From NCBI GenBank assembly GCA_947044405.1, contig CAMRHE010000133.1:3488501-3552500 (forward strand): a DNA stretch of 64,000 bases, given 5' to 3'. Position 1 is the stretch's first letter. Every line of letters begins with the position of its first letter. This stretch comes from Leptodactylus fallax. Lineage: Eukaryota; Chordata; Amphibia; Anura; Leptodactylidae. Of the stretch, positions 48,561 through 61,178 are shown piece after piece. A model generated the notes under the pieces. It searched no databases. It worked only from the letters and a program-made list of their open reading frames with translations, and was not told the DNA's origin. Made by a program: the position numbers and the translations under genes.

Positions 48561-49940
48561 CACTAGGCTTCTTGAAAGCCAGGTACTGATCTATCAGAAG
48601 CTACCTTTCAAAAAGTGTCGCTAGAGTATCAGTTTTCCTTTTTTCCATCAAGGAAAACGTATTTGGTGTTAGAGGTGTTATCTTCTATTGTAATATTGTC
48701 TGTGATGTAAATTAGGTGACTTCTACAAAGAAAACCACTACAATTGTTCACCAAATACCCCCGCTGACACAAAAAAAAGAAAGAAAAAGGAGTCACATCA
48801 TTTAAATTATACAACCCCCCCCCCCCAAAAAAAATAATGAATGAAATAATTACCCTCCGCCCCATTAATCACTAATGATATTTAGAGTACAGTATATTGC
48901 ATTTGCAAATCAAATCTCAATAAAAAAAAAGTAAAAACATTTTGGCAATTGGCCTTCAATAATTAAAACCTTCGGCATTTCTATGACCTCTGCAAAGACG
49001 GCGTTAATAAGATATTCCGAGGCAATCTGCGCCCCTTTTTAATTAAGACGGTATTCACAAAGCAATTTGCAGGAATGCAATCCCCACCCGCTAGAGCGTG
49101 TTTTCCCGAACACAGTAATAATGGTCTGAGACCCCCAAGGAGTCGAAGATTATTACAGATCTTACCTATCGCTGAATTAAACCTTAGCTCTTCTTAATAA
49201 TAATATAGAAATTTCTACAAGAGCCGCGTCGAAGCTTTCAAAGGACTTGATCAAATTTTTTTGTAATGAATTTTTGGTTCCAAGAGGAAAAAAAAAAAAT
49301 TCCCTTCCGCTCATGAATACTCTTACTAAATGTCTTACATCAATTTGACTCTGTTGCATATTAAGCACGCGTGCGACTTTGACTAATAATGAGTGAGACA
49401 AGAATTAATTTTTATTTAAGAACAATCTGTTGTCTTCCCAGGGTAATAAGACTTCATTAGGATTCATTCCATGTTCATTTTCGAAGCAATGGGACATTTT
49501 ACGACAGTGGAACCAATGAATATAAAAAACGTCCATTTCGTATGCAAAATTTTAAGTAGATGATGGAGAAAAGAACAGGGAACGCTATTGGCAAACCTTA
49601 ACTTTGGCCATAGATCGAGATGGATATAATTGGTCGAAAGATTGTGACAATTTTTGAGAGATCTGCTTACCATCTAATGTCAACGTTTTAGGACTAGGAT
49701 GATGGAATGGTTTACAAAGGGTGGATTTATTATGTCAAAAAGAGGTCATACAATGGTGGATTCCACTGACCATCTAGGTATCAGTCCTCTTGACTCTCGC
49801 CTGATGTCATGAGAGACAAGAAGTGAATTGCCTCGACTCTCCCAGTTCAATATGCATTCACATGTATATGGTGGATCGGACGTCATAGAGTGTTTGGCCA
49901 GCAGTCATCTAAAGTGCTTGGCCAGCTTTAGTGGGTGTGT
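48561..49940. other. Unassigned; possible conserved non-coding sequence at 48940-49200
   Basis: A C-run and A-run occur at 48817-48834. 48940-49200 is unique-looking, with ttaataagatattccgagg and tttaattaagacgg motifs. No gene recognised. Confidence 0.3.
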
Positions 49941-50180
49941 GTCACCAGAACCCAGCATATCAACCCAACCCTACAGATAGATAGGTTAGGGTCACCTGAG
50001 TCAAACAGTGTTTTCCCCTTGTAATTCGGGCCTTCGGTCGCCAAGATACCACTTTTTGTCAAGTGACCTCAAGGGCATCAAAATATCTCACCATCAGAGG
50101 CAAGTGGAAAATACCATTTGATTCAGGTGACCCTAACGCTATCTGTGGGACTGGGATGATATGTTGGTTTCTGGTGATGG
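49941..50180. mobile_element. Single-copy TIR element (240 bp)
   Basis: The left arm reads gtcaccagaacccagcatat, then caacccaaccctacagatag, ataggttagggtcacctgag. The right arm is its inverse: ctcaggtg... reads as gattcaggtgaccctaac, then ctatctgtgggactggg and ggtttctggtgatggagtccctt. Arms are about 75 bp each. This appears to be the precursor type of the 49-bp array at 58754. Confidence 0.85.
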
Positions 50181-50330
50181 AGTCCCTTCAGCCAAACCCA
50201 CTGATTTTGTAAGGATCGGCCGAGAATATACCGTGTATGGCGGCCACTCAACTCTCCCCAAAGGGCAGATGACCAGGGAAAGAATATTCATCTACATTTC
50301 ATGGAACGTGTATGGCTTGTAGTGGCCAAA
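50181..50330. repeat. Flanking repeat shared with 59835-59960
   Basis: gccaaacccactgattttg, ggccgag and ggccactcaact, then agggaaagaat recur in order to the right of both TIR elements. This means the repeat family extends past the TIR, or the same composite moved twice. Confidence 0.7.
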
Positions 50331-50454
50331 GTGGGCTAAAATGGATATGGCTTAATTTGCAGACCGAGTGTTCACCAGGTGACCATTAAACTATTTATAT
50401 GTAATGTGTTTGGCCATCTTTAGGCGCGTTTTTACAGTGGCCACATTTAAAGGG

Positions 50455-50610
50455 GTTGACAGGGACTGTGATACTGAGCTCCACTTTTTCTTCTCAGGTA
50501 GTAACATCCCAACCATTGGTCATGTAGCTAAATGAATGAGACCGAGCTGCAATACCAAGCACAGACACTATACAATGTATGGCGCTGTGTTTGGTACATA
50601 GCTAACATAT
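50455..50610. mobile_element. Eroded palindromic repeat fragment
   Basis: aaaggggttgacagggact at the left, then gaccgagctgcaataccaag and tacaatgtatggcgctgtgt, as in 27230-27440 and 45200-45400. Confidence 0.6.
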
Positions 50611-51589
50611 TTTGTTAATATTTAACAGTGCTGGCAAAGACCTAAAGTGGGCAAGACCATAATAAACTATACTCATGTCTCCTCCATTCGGTAGGTGGTA
50701 GGTCCGGTCTTAGGTTTACAGGCCCCCCAGCTGACGTTAGCAGGCCCCCCAGGGGTTTACAGGCCCCCCCAGCAGTAATGTCTCATTTGTGCCAGTTGAT
50801 CTCTGCAGCCTCAGCGTTTCACCCTAGGTCTCAGTGGAAATGGGTCCCCTTAATTTTTGGCCCCCGGTCTGCTACCCTGGTAGTTATGCCCATGAAATCC
50901 ATTTGAGTCCGCCTATATCAGTCTCCCTAGCTTCCTTGGATGCAATAATTCCAGACAGACAGGTGATATAACACTTTTCAGTCATCTAAACACTACGAGT
51001 AGCCATAACAGATGGACACTCTATAATCGCACCGTTCATTACGACAGAAGGTCCCGGAAGAAAATTGGACCTGGATTTTGTGAATAATTAAAAATAGGAT
51101 GAAACATTTTTCTCTCTGCCAGTCTGTTGTTTCATAAACTCTTGATGCTTTCTATAGCTTGTTTTCTTATAATCAACTTCTCAAAATCCCTCCTACCCCC
51201 ATCTGTTAATAAGGCCAAAATGCACGATTACCATTCTCCTCCTCCAGGCCCTTATGTCGGAGCCAACAGATAAGACAGCTTTTAGTTAGCAAGGTAGGCA
51301 GGGACCATCTGCAAGCTTTACAAATCCCACATTAAACACAATACTTTCTCCAGAACGCTCGTTTTTGTTTATTAAAAAGAAAAAAGTTGCAATTTTTTGC
51401 CCATTAGAAAAAAAAATATAGACAAAAACAGAAATATTTATTTCATCAATCAAATGATCGCGAACGTGGAAAAGCTTGAAATAGCGTTGCAGGATTTAGA
51501 TAATATATGCAAAAAATTATTTTTAGAATCGACACACTTATTGAATTCATTCATCAAAAACCTGAGATACGGGTAATCACTTCAAGGAG
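50611..51589. other. Mostly unassigned; ggcccccca repeats at 50715-50770
   Basis: Three copies of caggccccccag-type phrases lie at 50720-50770. The rest is unassigned and AT-rich. Confidence 0.4.
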
Positions 51590-51835
51590 AGAATTGAAGG
51601 GATTTTTAATACAGGAAGGAAGATGAGTATGAATGTTTTTCTTATTTTTGTCACTTCCCCTGGGCCTCCACCTTTAATACTCAGAGGTCTGAAGAGACCC
51701 CAGAACATAATACAGTTGCCATTTTAGTTTGCCCGAGATGGATCTCCATTTGTTTGGTTTCGTAAAAAAATAAACAATTTGGAATTTTCGTGTTGAATCC
51801 CGCTCGGTACAAGTCGGTTCGCCCATCTCTAGTCA
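51590..51835. mobile_element. Dispersed element of the agagatgggcgaa family (copy 3, right part)
   Basis: gagtatgaatg, a T-rich tract, cacttcccctgggcctccac, ggtctgaagagaccccag and the right end ggttcgcccatctctag. The left half is missing. Confidence 0.7.
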
Positions 51836-51836
51836 T

Positions 51837-52160
51837 CAGTATGTGATCCGTGGGGGTCAGACACCCGGACCTCACATATATCAGCTTTTCCAGCAGTCTC
51901 TAGGCAGCAGAAGTTACAGCAGTGGACGGGGAGCACGTGCAGGGCGCTCATATTCAAGAATTATGACGGTTCCAGGGAATTGCATATTACTTGACTATGA
52001 GCAGCCTGCACGAGTTCCCCATCTATTGCAGCAGTTTTCAGTGCCCGGAGGCTGATCTGTGTGGGGTCTGGTTGGCCACCAGTTTTACCGCAACTGTCAC
52101 AATGCCAAACCCATGGTATCAGTTGACCTGATGGGGGCTCAAAATCTGCAGAGTGTGGAT
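51837..52160. mobile_element. Eroded palindromic repeat (gtgggggtcagacaccc)
   Basis: Contains atccgtgggggtcagacacc, atatcagcttttcc and tgtgtggggtctgg. It belongs to the same broad group as 10010 and 46310. Ends are not clear. Confidence 0.45.
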
Positions 52161-52784
52161 AGGATTTATTCTAATCCTATTGAATATATGGGAATAATAT
52201 AATATATGGGAATACAGTATATGGGTATTGTATATTGCATATTGGATATTGTATATTGCAGCCGAGTAGCTCATTCCGTCAATGGCTAACACATCTCAAT
52301 CCTTTATGGGCAAGATGGAAGTACCAATCCATATGTCGATGCTAGAGGTGGGTGGGATTATGGAAACAGCTGAGATTTGTGTAATACACAGTTTCAGATG
52401 ACAGAAAATAAGAGGAAACGAGATGGACTTCCTCCTCAGCTTCCTCTTCATTTTCTGGCCCCTTATGACAGAAAGCCAAAGTAGAGCTTCAGCTTTCCAC
52501 CATGGCTTATACTCACTGACTAATCCCAGATGAATGGGGCTGATCGGTGAAGTGTCTCATGCCTTGGCAAGGTCAAGCAGGACGCTTACTTTTTCAGCGT
52601 TCTCTACCTCTCATGGAATCTGCCTTGGACAAATTCCTACGTGTGAACATACCCTAAATGCAGTAGTAGTAAACAGAAGTGCAGAAAGAGCGTAACACAG
52701 GCAGCTTGGCTGGTTCCATATTCCAACTCACTTCTGGCCATGGCATATGGAATGGTATTCTCATCTCAGTACTTTGGGTCAGGC
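52161..52784. other. Mostly unassigned; atatatggga tract at 52180-52260
   Basis: A short degenerate tatatgggaat tract, then unassigned sequence. Confidence 0.4.
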
Positions 52785-53145
52785 TTTATTCACACGACAT
52801 TGCCTTTTTTGATGGATCTAATGTTTTTGACCGCCGTTCCGTTGTTCCGTTTTTGATAGCCCAGTCTCATCCATTTGGCATCCGGTTTTAACTGACCGTT
52901 AAAAAAAAAAAATGGATGAATTTCATTGGTCTTTCTTTTTTGACTCAACCCAACCAACAGACACAACTTGGACTTCAATCCATTTAACATCTGTTAAAAA
53001 CTGATCCACTGATATTTATTGGGTCCATTTTGGGTCTGCACCTATTGGGTCCATCAAAACAGACAAAGATAGAACATGTCGGGTTGTTTTTTTTGACGGG
53101 CATGAAAAATGGTCCATCAAAAAACGGGCATGTGAATACACACAT
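52785..53145. mobile_element. Palindromic element of the ttcacacg type
   Basis: Left ggctttattcacacgacatt and right, inverted, gtgtgtattcacatgcccg. The interior has mirrored gatggatc/ gatccactg and ttttttgatgga/tccatcaaaa blocks. Non-coding. Confidence 0.6.
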
Positions 53146-54280
53146 TGAAGCAATGTCTTCTCAAAACGACCATGTGACGCCATTCCAAAAATAGTGAATT
53201 AGGCTTTACCCTTCGAGCATACTATTTCTTGGGATAGAATATATTCTAATTTACATTATTATATCACACTTTATATTATTATTATTTTCCAATCATTATT
53301 TTTATAATTTTACTTCCAAAGCGAACAAGTCATAGCATCCTCTTCCTGCGTATTTCTTTTTAATGATCCGATAATCTGTATTGGCGAAGCTGTAGAATAT
53401 AAAACCATGGCGGCCTCCATTATCCGCAGGTAATGAGTACACTTTAAATGCATTCCAGTGCAGGAACTATGGAAGAACACAATGTTACTATACAGCAGGA
53501 CCACATCCTTCAGGCTTCGGCATGTCATGTCTTCAGTCCTACGACAAATTATGATTTGGACAAATAAACCCTCATTAACCCATTTTCCCTTTGGTTTGTG
53601 AAGGGGTTAAATATTGTTATTGCCCTCTTTTGCATAAAAGATGTTAATGATGGCGGCATGCATAAGCATTTTAACAAGCTTAATCCCATTTACCAGGGGT
53701 AATTATTGGGGAAAACAGATTTAATGAGATACCTTCCTCACATGAGACCATCATTAAAATAGTTTAGTGTCACTCCCCGTGATTTTCGCCTCATCAATAC
53801 CAAGAAGGGAAATCATGTCAACATACAAATAAGCCTCATTTAGATTCATGGCTTGACCCGTAGCTCTTTCCTGCGTCTCGGTAAGAGAGATATGGCGCAC
53901 ACTTCACGGTTATGTTTCCACACACAGATGTTGGTCGTGTTCTACTTTCTATAAACATCCGGCGTTGATGTGACTCCAGCTGATACATTGTTACGAGCCG
54001 CAGATCAAGTCACCTGCTCCCTGTGAATGTGCAAATACTGTGTGTAATCCTCTTTTATTGTAAGATGCAAATATTTTTTATATCTACCAATATTACTAAT
54101 GAGACACAACCAGTAAAGGATTTGGGTTGTTCTTTCATCCCCAGGTAGTGCGGAGCTCTGTGTCTACAATGTAGACAGAAGCCTGGAATTGTCACAGAAG
54201 AAGTTTTCATTCAGTCAAGACCTATTATTCTCGACTCCATGGTTAGGCTGAGCATACATGAGTTTTCAATGGGAGAAGGA
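53146..54280. other. Unassigned; possible conserved non-coding sequence at 53560-54080
   Basis: 53560-54080 lacks repeat signatures and has homeodomain-like motifs such as taattattgg and catcattaaaa. Conservation is untested. Confidence 0.3.
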
Positions 54281-55849
54281 TGGTAAGTCATCACGCAAAA
54301 CCTCTGAGAACCAAAGAAATAGGCTTTGAAATGCACCATACCCAATCCTTCTTTTTGAAATTTGGAAGGTCCTACCAACATTGGCAGATTCGGTCAACTT
54401 TACTCTCGTTTATGGGGGCCTCTATGTGTCAACTCTGCTTGAGTATTACATTTTGTATAAGTGGTCAAGCACTGGCATACAAGGGGCTCATTAACAAAGA
54501 CAAAAATGAGGCCTCTTTCAGTAGATGCTTGATACCACCACCCACCACTGAAAGTCCTTGTCATTTTAATAGCTCCAGTCGAATTGTTGGCTAACATTGC
54601 TCCAACTTTTCTCCACTTAACTCCTCCTCTCACTCAATCCTATTTTCCTAGTAGCTTAACTATGTTCCCCATCCTCTCAGTGGTGGACTGGCCCACCAGA
54701 GTACCCTCTAATGGGCCCAAGCTCTAGCAGAATACAAATTTGAAGTGGTCTATTTCCCATTGATTGTTGGAGGGTGGTCCGCCATAATCAATTTATCTGT
54801 TAGGCCCAAGGAAACTTGGTCTATCACTGTTCCTCATTGCCCTGTGACAGGCTGTAAGACAACTGGCTGAAGAAGGAGCCTCCCTGTTGTGCTCTATCTG
54901 CTGTAAAACAAAAGTCAGTGAAGCCCCAGACCCATGTATCCAAAATGGAGATTAATCCTTGTACTCTCTGCAGGATTTTCATCAGACACGATGGGAAAAA
55001 TAGTAGCTACTTGACAGACCCCTTAATAGTCAGTGGGGTCCCTCATAATCCGTTGTCATAAGATGGATCTTTTTCTACTGTTTAGTTCGTCTTCTGTTTC
55101 TACGACATAACAGAAGAATGGACTAAACAATCTGCCTCAGTTTTTTCCCAACGCCATATCTTCCACAGCCCAAGTTAATAAACCTTAAATGGAGGTATAG
55201 ATAAACTAAATAAATCAAGTAAAAATATTGTGTTTCTTAATCAAAAGGAAATGAATAAAGAGAGGAAGTGATGGATCTGATGGGATGAGCAATAGACTAA
55301 ATCAATAAGACAGAGGAGGATGGGAGGAATACATTAAATCAGGTGAAGAATGAAGGACAAGAATGAGAAGATCAAAAGAAAGTTAATGGGAAGGATGAAA
55401 ATAAAAAAGAGTAAGACAAAGCGATGAACTGAAGGGCAACATCAAGAACAATCAAAAAAGATATAATATGATACATTTAGAGAACTTCTAGGTAAACCCA
55501 GAATGAATATTATGATCTATGGATGAACCCAACAAGAAGAACATATCAAGTCGAAAACCAAATGGACAGAATCATAGAAGAGATGAATTGATGACATCAA
55601 CGACACTAAAGCAGACATATACGTAAGACATACTTTGGCGTACCCCTGCCGATCATCTGAGATGTATGAAAGGTTTGGTTGACAAGAATTTAACACATAT
55701 GCTGGCCATACTGAGCGTGTACGAGGAAATGAACATTTAGTCAAATTCAGGTGTATGGTCACCTGAACTTGGGTCAACAAGAAGAAACAGAACAGCTAAA
55801 TTCATTAAGACTGTCAAAATCAATGGGACAAATTTTATAACAGGGATAT
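54281..55849. other. Unassigned; purine-rich stretch at 55190-55460
   Basis: 55240-55450 is strongly A/G-rich on the plus strand. No gene, TIR or tandem repeat recognised elsewhere. Confidence 0.4.
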
Positions 55850-56000
55850 CAAATTAAGTCGAGAAGACAATTGGTCGGCAAGACGACAACAAATCTATAA
55901 CAATATTAATATCCAAAATATCAGAGATCTCAAATTAAATGGAGAAGACAATTGGTCAACAAGAGGTCAACAAATCTATAACAATAGAAAAATCTATAAC
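55850..56000. repeat. Two tandem copies of about 73 bp
   Basis: tcaaattaagtcgagaagac / tcaaattaaatggagaagac, then aattggtc and caacaaatctataacaat occur twice, offset about 73-77 bp. Confidence 0.75.
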
Positions 56001-57330
56001 AATATAATAAGTACCCAAGAAAAACAGAGAAATGGTTCAAATTATTTAACATTTTTGAAGGGTCAAGAACTTCAGACTTCTTTGGTTGACCATAAACAGA
56101 TCTGGCCAACTCTATGGTTATCGAGACAACTTGAGATTATACATGGTGTCCATACCACACGGTTCCAATCTTGATCACATAATACCAAACATATCTTCCA
56201 TGAATTTCTATAACTTTTCCATAAATCTCTTCCTGCAATATCAAGTACTTGTGATGTAAGTCCATAAGAACATTATATATCTGTCAATGTTACTTATACA
56301 AGAAGGATACTTAATGTAGCAACACAAAAACTACAATTCAAATATTAATTCCTTTACTTCAGGAGATGATATTATTGCGCTATGTGACGAATCAGATCCA
56401 ATAGTATTATGTTACATATGATAGAACTAATTCCTGTCTGCCTATCCATCATTCCCTCTACACAAATTTACAAGGAATCTGTTATTTAACTGGCACCTTT
56501 CCTAATTCCATTCATGGGCATTGGTCCATTAAACACAAATTTCTCGCACATGGTAACAATTAGTATTGTACCTACCAGTAAAAGACATGTAATTAATATC
56601 AGCCAGATTTCATCTCCTCTTATTTCCATCCGTTGGCCAAATAAAGCCAGATGGTAAACAATATTATCATTAAAGATACAATTCCTAATGAACCATATGC
56701 AGAACAAAGAAGCCAGTGTGAGGAAACTCAACAACAAGCATTCGATGACCAGGAAGAACATCTCAGTAAGGAAATGTTACACCTACAACCCAGACGGATT
56801 TAGGATTTAGCTGGCCACATTCTTCACACCACTTTTGGCTCATTTACCCAACGGCTATCGTTTTCACCCCTCCGAAACCCATGTGTTGTCAAAAGGGAAA
56901 TGGAAGTAAGCTGGTGCCACGTCCCTATGGTGCTGGCTTATCTCCCCGGGCTTGTATAAGTCAACCCTGAAATTGGTGGGGTGGGTCAACATGAATATAA
57001 TGCTTATGGTCAGCTTTATGCGAACATAGAAGTCAATTTGGGCAGTTGTTATCTAATCGATATATCCAGTTTTAGTCTTTGTCAAAAATAACATGACCAC
57101 AATTTTTTTAAAGCACTGGACATCCTTTCGGCGCTTTCCTGCTACGTTGTCGGTCCTATCTCCTTCCCATTTGAAGTGACCACCCTGAAACCAGTACCTT
57201 AGATGGGTTTTTGGGGAATTAAATATTGATAACCGATCCTACCCAGATTGGATGGGATCCAACAATCAGGATCCTACGAACAGCTGATATTGGGAACCAC
57301 GGCAGTGGAATTAGAAAATTATGGAGACAA
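56001..57330. other. Unassigned; contains a small hydrophobic ORF
   Basis: On the minus strand, 56486-56761 is a 91-codon frame with two hydrophobic stretches (about residues 2-25 and 53-71). I do not recognise the protein, and it is not called as a gene. 57215-57330 has pieces of a palindromic repeat (gataaccgatcctacccag). Confidence 0.3.
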
Positions 57331-57745
57331 AAAGCTACTGTATACTTGGTGTTCCTGGTTTCAGTAGCTCCCATTCAAGTGCAAAGTCTTTCTGTGCGCA
57401 TGCGCAATCGGCTCTGCCACGCTCTTGTGACAGACCACCGGAAAATGGTGGCCCAATGGCGCATGCACAGTTTTGAGAATTCGCTGCCAGCGAGAACTGA
57501 GAAGAAAGAAGACCAAGAGGGCAGTCCCCGCAACGGCAGAAGGGGCGGTGAGAAGCGATGACGCGATGGGTGCTCGCAGAAGTGAAGGTATGCCCCAGGT
57601 GCTCATTTACATACATGAAGAAACTAATTATCTTGGAATCGGCTGGGAGAAGAAAACAAGGAAAGGTAGGAGAAGAATGGCCTTTTTAAAGGCCATTCCA
57701 ACGTGCCATTAGCTTAAAAGTGCTTTTGCGAATGACAGACTCCCT
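57331..57745. mobile_element. TTAA element fragment (right end at 57745)
   Basis: The right end reads gaatgacagactccct followed by TTAA (57746-57749), the inverse of an agggagtctgtcattc start. The matching left end was not found. The body includes gcgcatgcgcaatcgg and the inverse-like gcgcatgcacag. Confidence 0.5.
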
Positions 57746-57749
57746 TTAA

Positions 57750-58753
57750 CCACATGGTATTTACAGGAACTACTATATAAACTGTATACTAACCACAGTG
57801 ATCATCTATAAAGAAATCGTAGACATCATCCATGTGGTTATTAAGGCTGTAATTCATTTTATGGTACATCAAATAGTCGAGCAGTAAACCCTAATGGACT
57901 TCTTCCCGATGGACTTCCACCACTGCGACCGGAGTAAATAAAGAATTAAGAGCCGGCATGAAGATCTTAATCTGCAAGATACCGATCAATTTTTATAAAG
58001 TGACTTAAGGCCTATCGCTGTCGATGCCTTAAATGTGAGGCTGAAGTTGTTAATGCGAAGTTCTGCAAAATAATCACCGCAATAAGTTGATGTGAAATTA
58101 GAATAACCTCCGAACTACTACAGTATGTCTTCATCGAGAAATCGACAGATGTGTATTTTCCTTGTGTGTGGTGGAACTTAAAGTTCTTGGTCTCCTAGCA
58201 AACTGGAGACACCCTTTGGGCCCCTACATGCATCAAGGCCAGAAATGACTACTTGGTCTTTGTCCCCAATAGCTGCTCTACAGTAAATAAAGGACTCTCA
58301 TCATCCGAGAAGCGGCTTTAGGAGCATCTATTCTCCTTGTCTGTTCCCCGGAACTCATTAAGGAGGTATTATATATAGCGAATTAAAATGCAGGGTCTGA
58401 TCTGCGGCCAACTCATGACAAAGATCATCCGATGCATGCCGTGAACTTCTCATTAACAAGGATATCAATGCTTTTGGCTACTTGAGTCAGGGTGTTGCCC
58501 CAGGGGGATTGCTGTATGCTGAGGAATGAAAGAGAATACCAGGAGCTATATGATATAACTAAACTCTTCAACCTGGTCCGTGAGGGATATGAGATTTATT
58601 TTGTGTGTTTATATTCCAAGATTTAATTTGAGAAAGGAGTAGATGCAAAAAAAAGATTAGATTCATCAATTTTATGATTGTATAGATTATAAAAGTGTCT
58701 AATGGAGTATGTTGGGACCCGGAAACCACCCCCCCCCTCGAGAGGTTGGGTCC
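57750..58753. other. Unassigned intronic sequence
   Basis: Unique-looking with no gene. A C-run lies at 58729-58737 next to the minisatellite. Confidence 0.4.
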
Positions 58754-59619
58754 CAACCCAGGATATCACCCCAGCCCTACAGATAGATAGGTTAGTGTCA
58801 CCAGACCCAGCATATCACCCCAGCCCTGCAGATAGATAGGTTAGTGTCACCAGACCCAGCATATCACTCCAGCCCTGCAGATAGGTTAGTGTCACCAGAA
58901 ACAGCATATCACCCCAGCCCTGCAGATAGATAGGTTAGTGTCACCAGACCCAGCATATCACCCCAGCCCTGCAGATAGATAGGTTAGTGTCACCAGAACC
59001 AGCATATCACCCCAGCCCTGCAGATAGATAGGTTAGTGTCACCAGAACCAGCATATCACCCCATCCCTGCAGATAGATAGGTTAGTGTCACCAGAACCAG
59101 CATATCACCCCAGCCCTGCAGATAGATAGGTTAGTGTCACCAAACCCAGCATATCACCCCAGCCCTGCAGATAGATAGGTTAGTGTCACTAGACCCAGCA
59201 TATCACCCCAGCCCTGCAGATAGGTTAGTGTCACCAGACCCCAGCATATCACTCCAGCCCTGCAGATAGATAGGTTAGTGTCACCAGAACCAGCATATCA
59301 CCCCAGCCCTGCAGATAGGTTAGTGTCACCAGACCCAGCATATCACCCCAGCCCTGCAGATAGATAGGTTAGTGTCACCAGAACCCGCATATCACCCCAG
59401 CCCTGCAGATAGATAGGTTAGTGTCACCAGAACCAGCATATCACCCCAGCCCTGCAGATAGATAGGTTAGTGTCACTAGACCCAGCATATCACTCCAGCC
59501 CTGCAGATAGATAGGTTAGTGTCACCAGAACCAGTATATCACCCCAGTCCTGCAGATAGATAGGTTAGTGTCACTAGACCCAGCATATCACTCCAGCCCT
59601 GCAGATAGATAGGTTAGGT
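58754..59619. repeat. 49-bp minisatellite derived from a TIR (about 17 copies)
   Basis: Units run gatagataggttagtgtcac, cagacccagcatatcacccc, agccctgca (49 bp); some lack one gata and are 45 bp. Each unit equals the outer arm of the TIR element at 49941-50180. The last unit continues straight into the body of such an element. Confidence 0.96.
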
Positions 59620-59819
59620 TCCCCTGAATCAAATGGTGCTCTCCCCAAATTAACTCTTTGGAGCAAAGAGGATGTTGCCATTGCTCCAAAGAGCTCCAAC
59701 AATATCTCGGCAAAGGAGGCACCAATTCACAAGGGGTAAACATGGTTTCATTCAGGTGAGCCTAACCTATCTATCTGCGGGACTGGGTTGATATGCTGGG
59801 TTCTGGTGATTGACTCCCT
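59570..59819. mobile_element. TIR element bearing the minisatellite in its left arm
   Basis: The left arm is the last unit of the array, followed by ggttcccctgaatcaaatgg. The right arm reads ccatttgattcagg-like gtttcattcaggtgagccta, then acctatctatctgcgggact and gttctggtgattgactccct. The right flank is TTAA (59820-59823). The centre holds a ctctttggagcaaagag hairpin. Confidence 0.8.
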
Positions 59820-59984
59820 TTAAGGTGCTCAAACTTAAGCCAAATCCACTGATTTTGGAGGAATTAGCCGAGTATATAGTGTATATATAGTGTATATGGT
59901 GTAAATGGTGGCCACTCAACTATCTACAAATTACAGATTACCTGGGAAAGAATAATTGGGATAACATGCTGGGTCTACAAAAAG

Positions 59985-61178
59985 GCATCCATGCCATAGA
60001 GGCAGACCATATACATACCATAGAGGCAGACCATATACATACCATAGAGGCACACCATATACATACCATAGAGGCAGACCATAAACATACCATAGAGGAA
60101 GACCATATACATACCATAGAGGCAGACCATATACATACCATAGAGGCAGACCATATACATACCATAGAGGCAGACCATATAAATACCATAGAGGCAGACC
60201 ATATACATACCATAGAGGCAGACCATATACATACCATAGAGGCAGACCATATAAATACCATAGAGACACACATGGCATAGAGGCAGACCATATACATACC
60301 ATAGAGGCAGACCATATACATACCATAGAGGCAGACCATATAAATACCATAGAGGCAGACCATATACATACCATAGAGGCAGACCATATACATACCATAG
60401 AGGCAGACCATATACATACCATAGAGGCACACCATATACATACCATAGAGGCAGACCATATACATACCATAGAGGCAGACCATATACATACCATAGAGGC
60501 AGACCATATACATACCATAGAGGCACACCATATACATACCATAGAGGCAGACCATATACATACCATAGAGGCACACCATATACATACCATAGAGGCACAC
60601 CATATACATACCATAGAGGCAGACCATATACATACCATAGAGGCAGACCATATACATACCATAGAGGCAGACCATATACATACCATTGAGGCACACCATA
60701 TACATACCATAGAGGCAGACCATATACATACCATAGAGGCAGACCATATACATACCATAGAGGCAGACCATATACATACCATAGAGGCAGACCATATACA
60801 TACCATTGAGGCAGACCATATACATACCATAGAGGCAGACCATATACATACCATAGAGGCAGACCATATACATACCATAGAGGCAGACCATATACATATC
60901 ATAGAGGCACACCATATACATACCATAGAGGCAGACCATATACATACCATTGAGGCACACCATATACATACCATAGAGGCAGACCATATACATACCATAG
61001 AGGCACACCATATACATATCATAGAGGCAGACCATATACATACCATTGAGGCACACCATATACATACCATAGAGGCACACCATATACATACCATAGAGGC
61101 ACACCATATACATACCATAGAGGCACACCATATACATACCATAGAGGCACACCATATACATACCATAGAGATAGACCA
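59985..61178. repeat. 24-bp minisatellite (about 50 copies)
   Basis: The unit is ataccatagaggcagaccat plus atac. Two main forms, gcagacc and gcacacc, alternate; gcagacc dominates at the left and only gcacacc is found after about 61040. A variant with a length change near 60260-60285 shifts the frame. Because 24 is a multiple of three, frames of over 400 codons stay open on the minus strand. They consist only of 8-residue repeats and are not credible genes. Confidence 0.98.

Noticed and set aside
57226..57712. Plus- and minus-strand frames of 79-111 codons
   Set aside because: Overlapping frames on both strands within a GC-richer TTAA-element fragment; no protein motif.
58754..59619. CRISPR-like regular repeats
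   Set aside because: Units are contiguous with no unique spacers, and the context is a vertebrate intron; this is a minisatellite.
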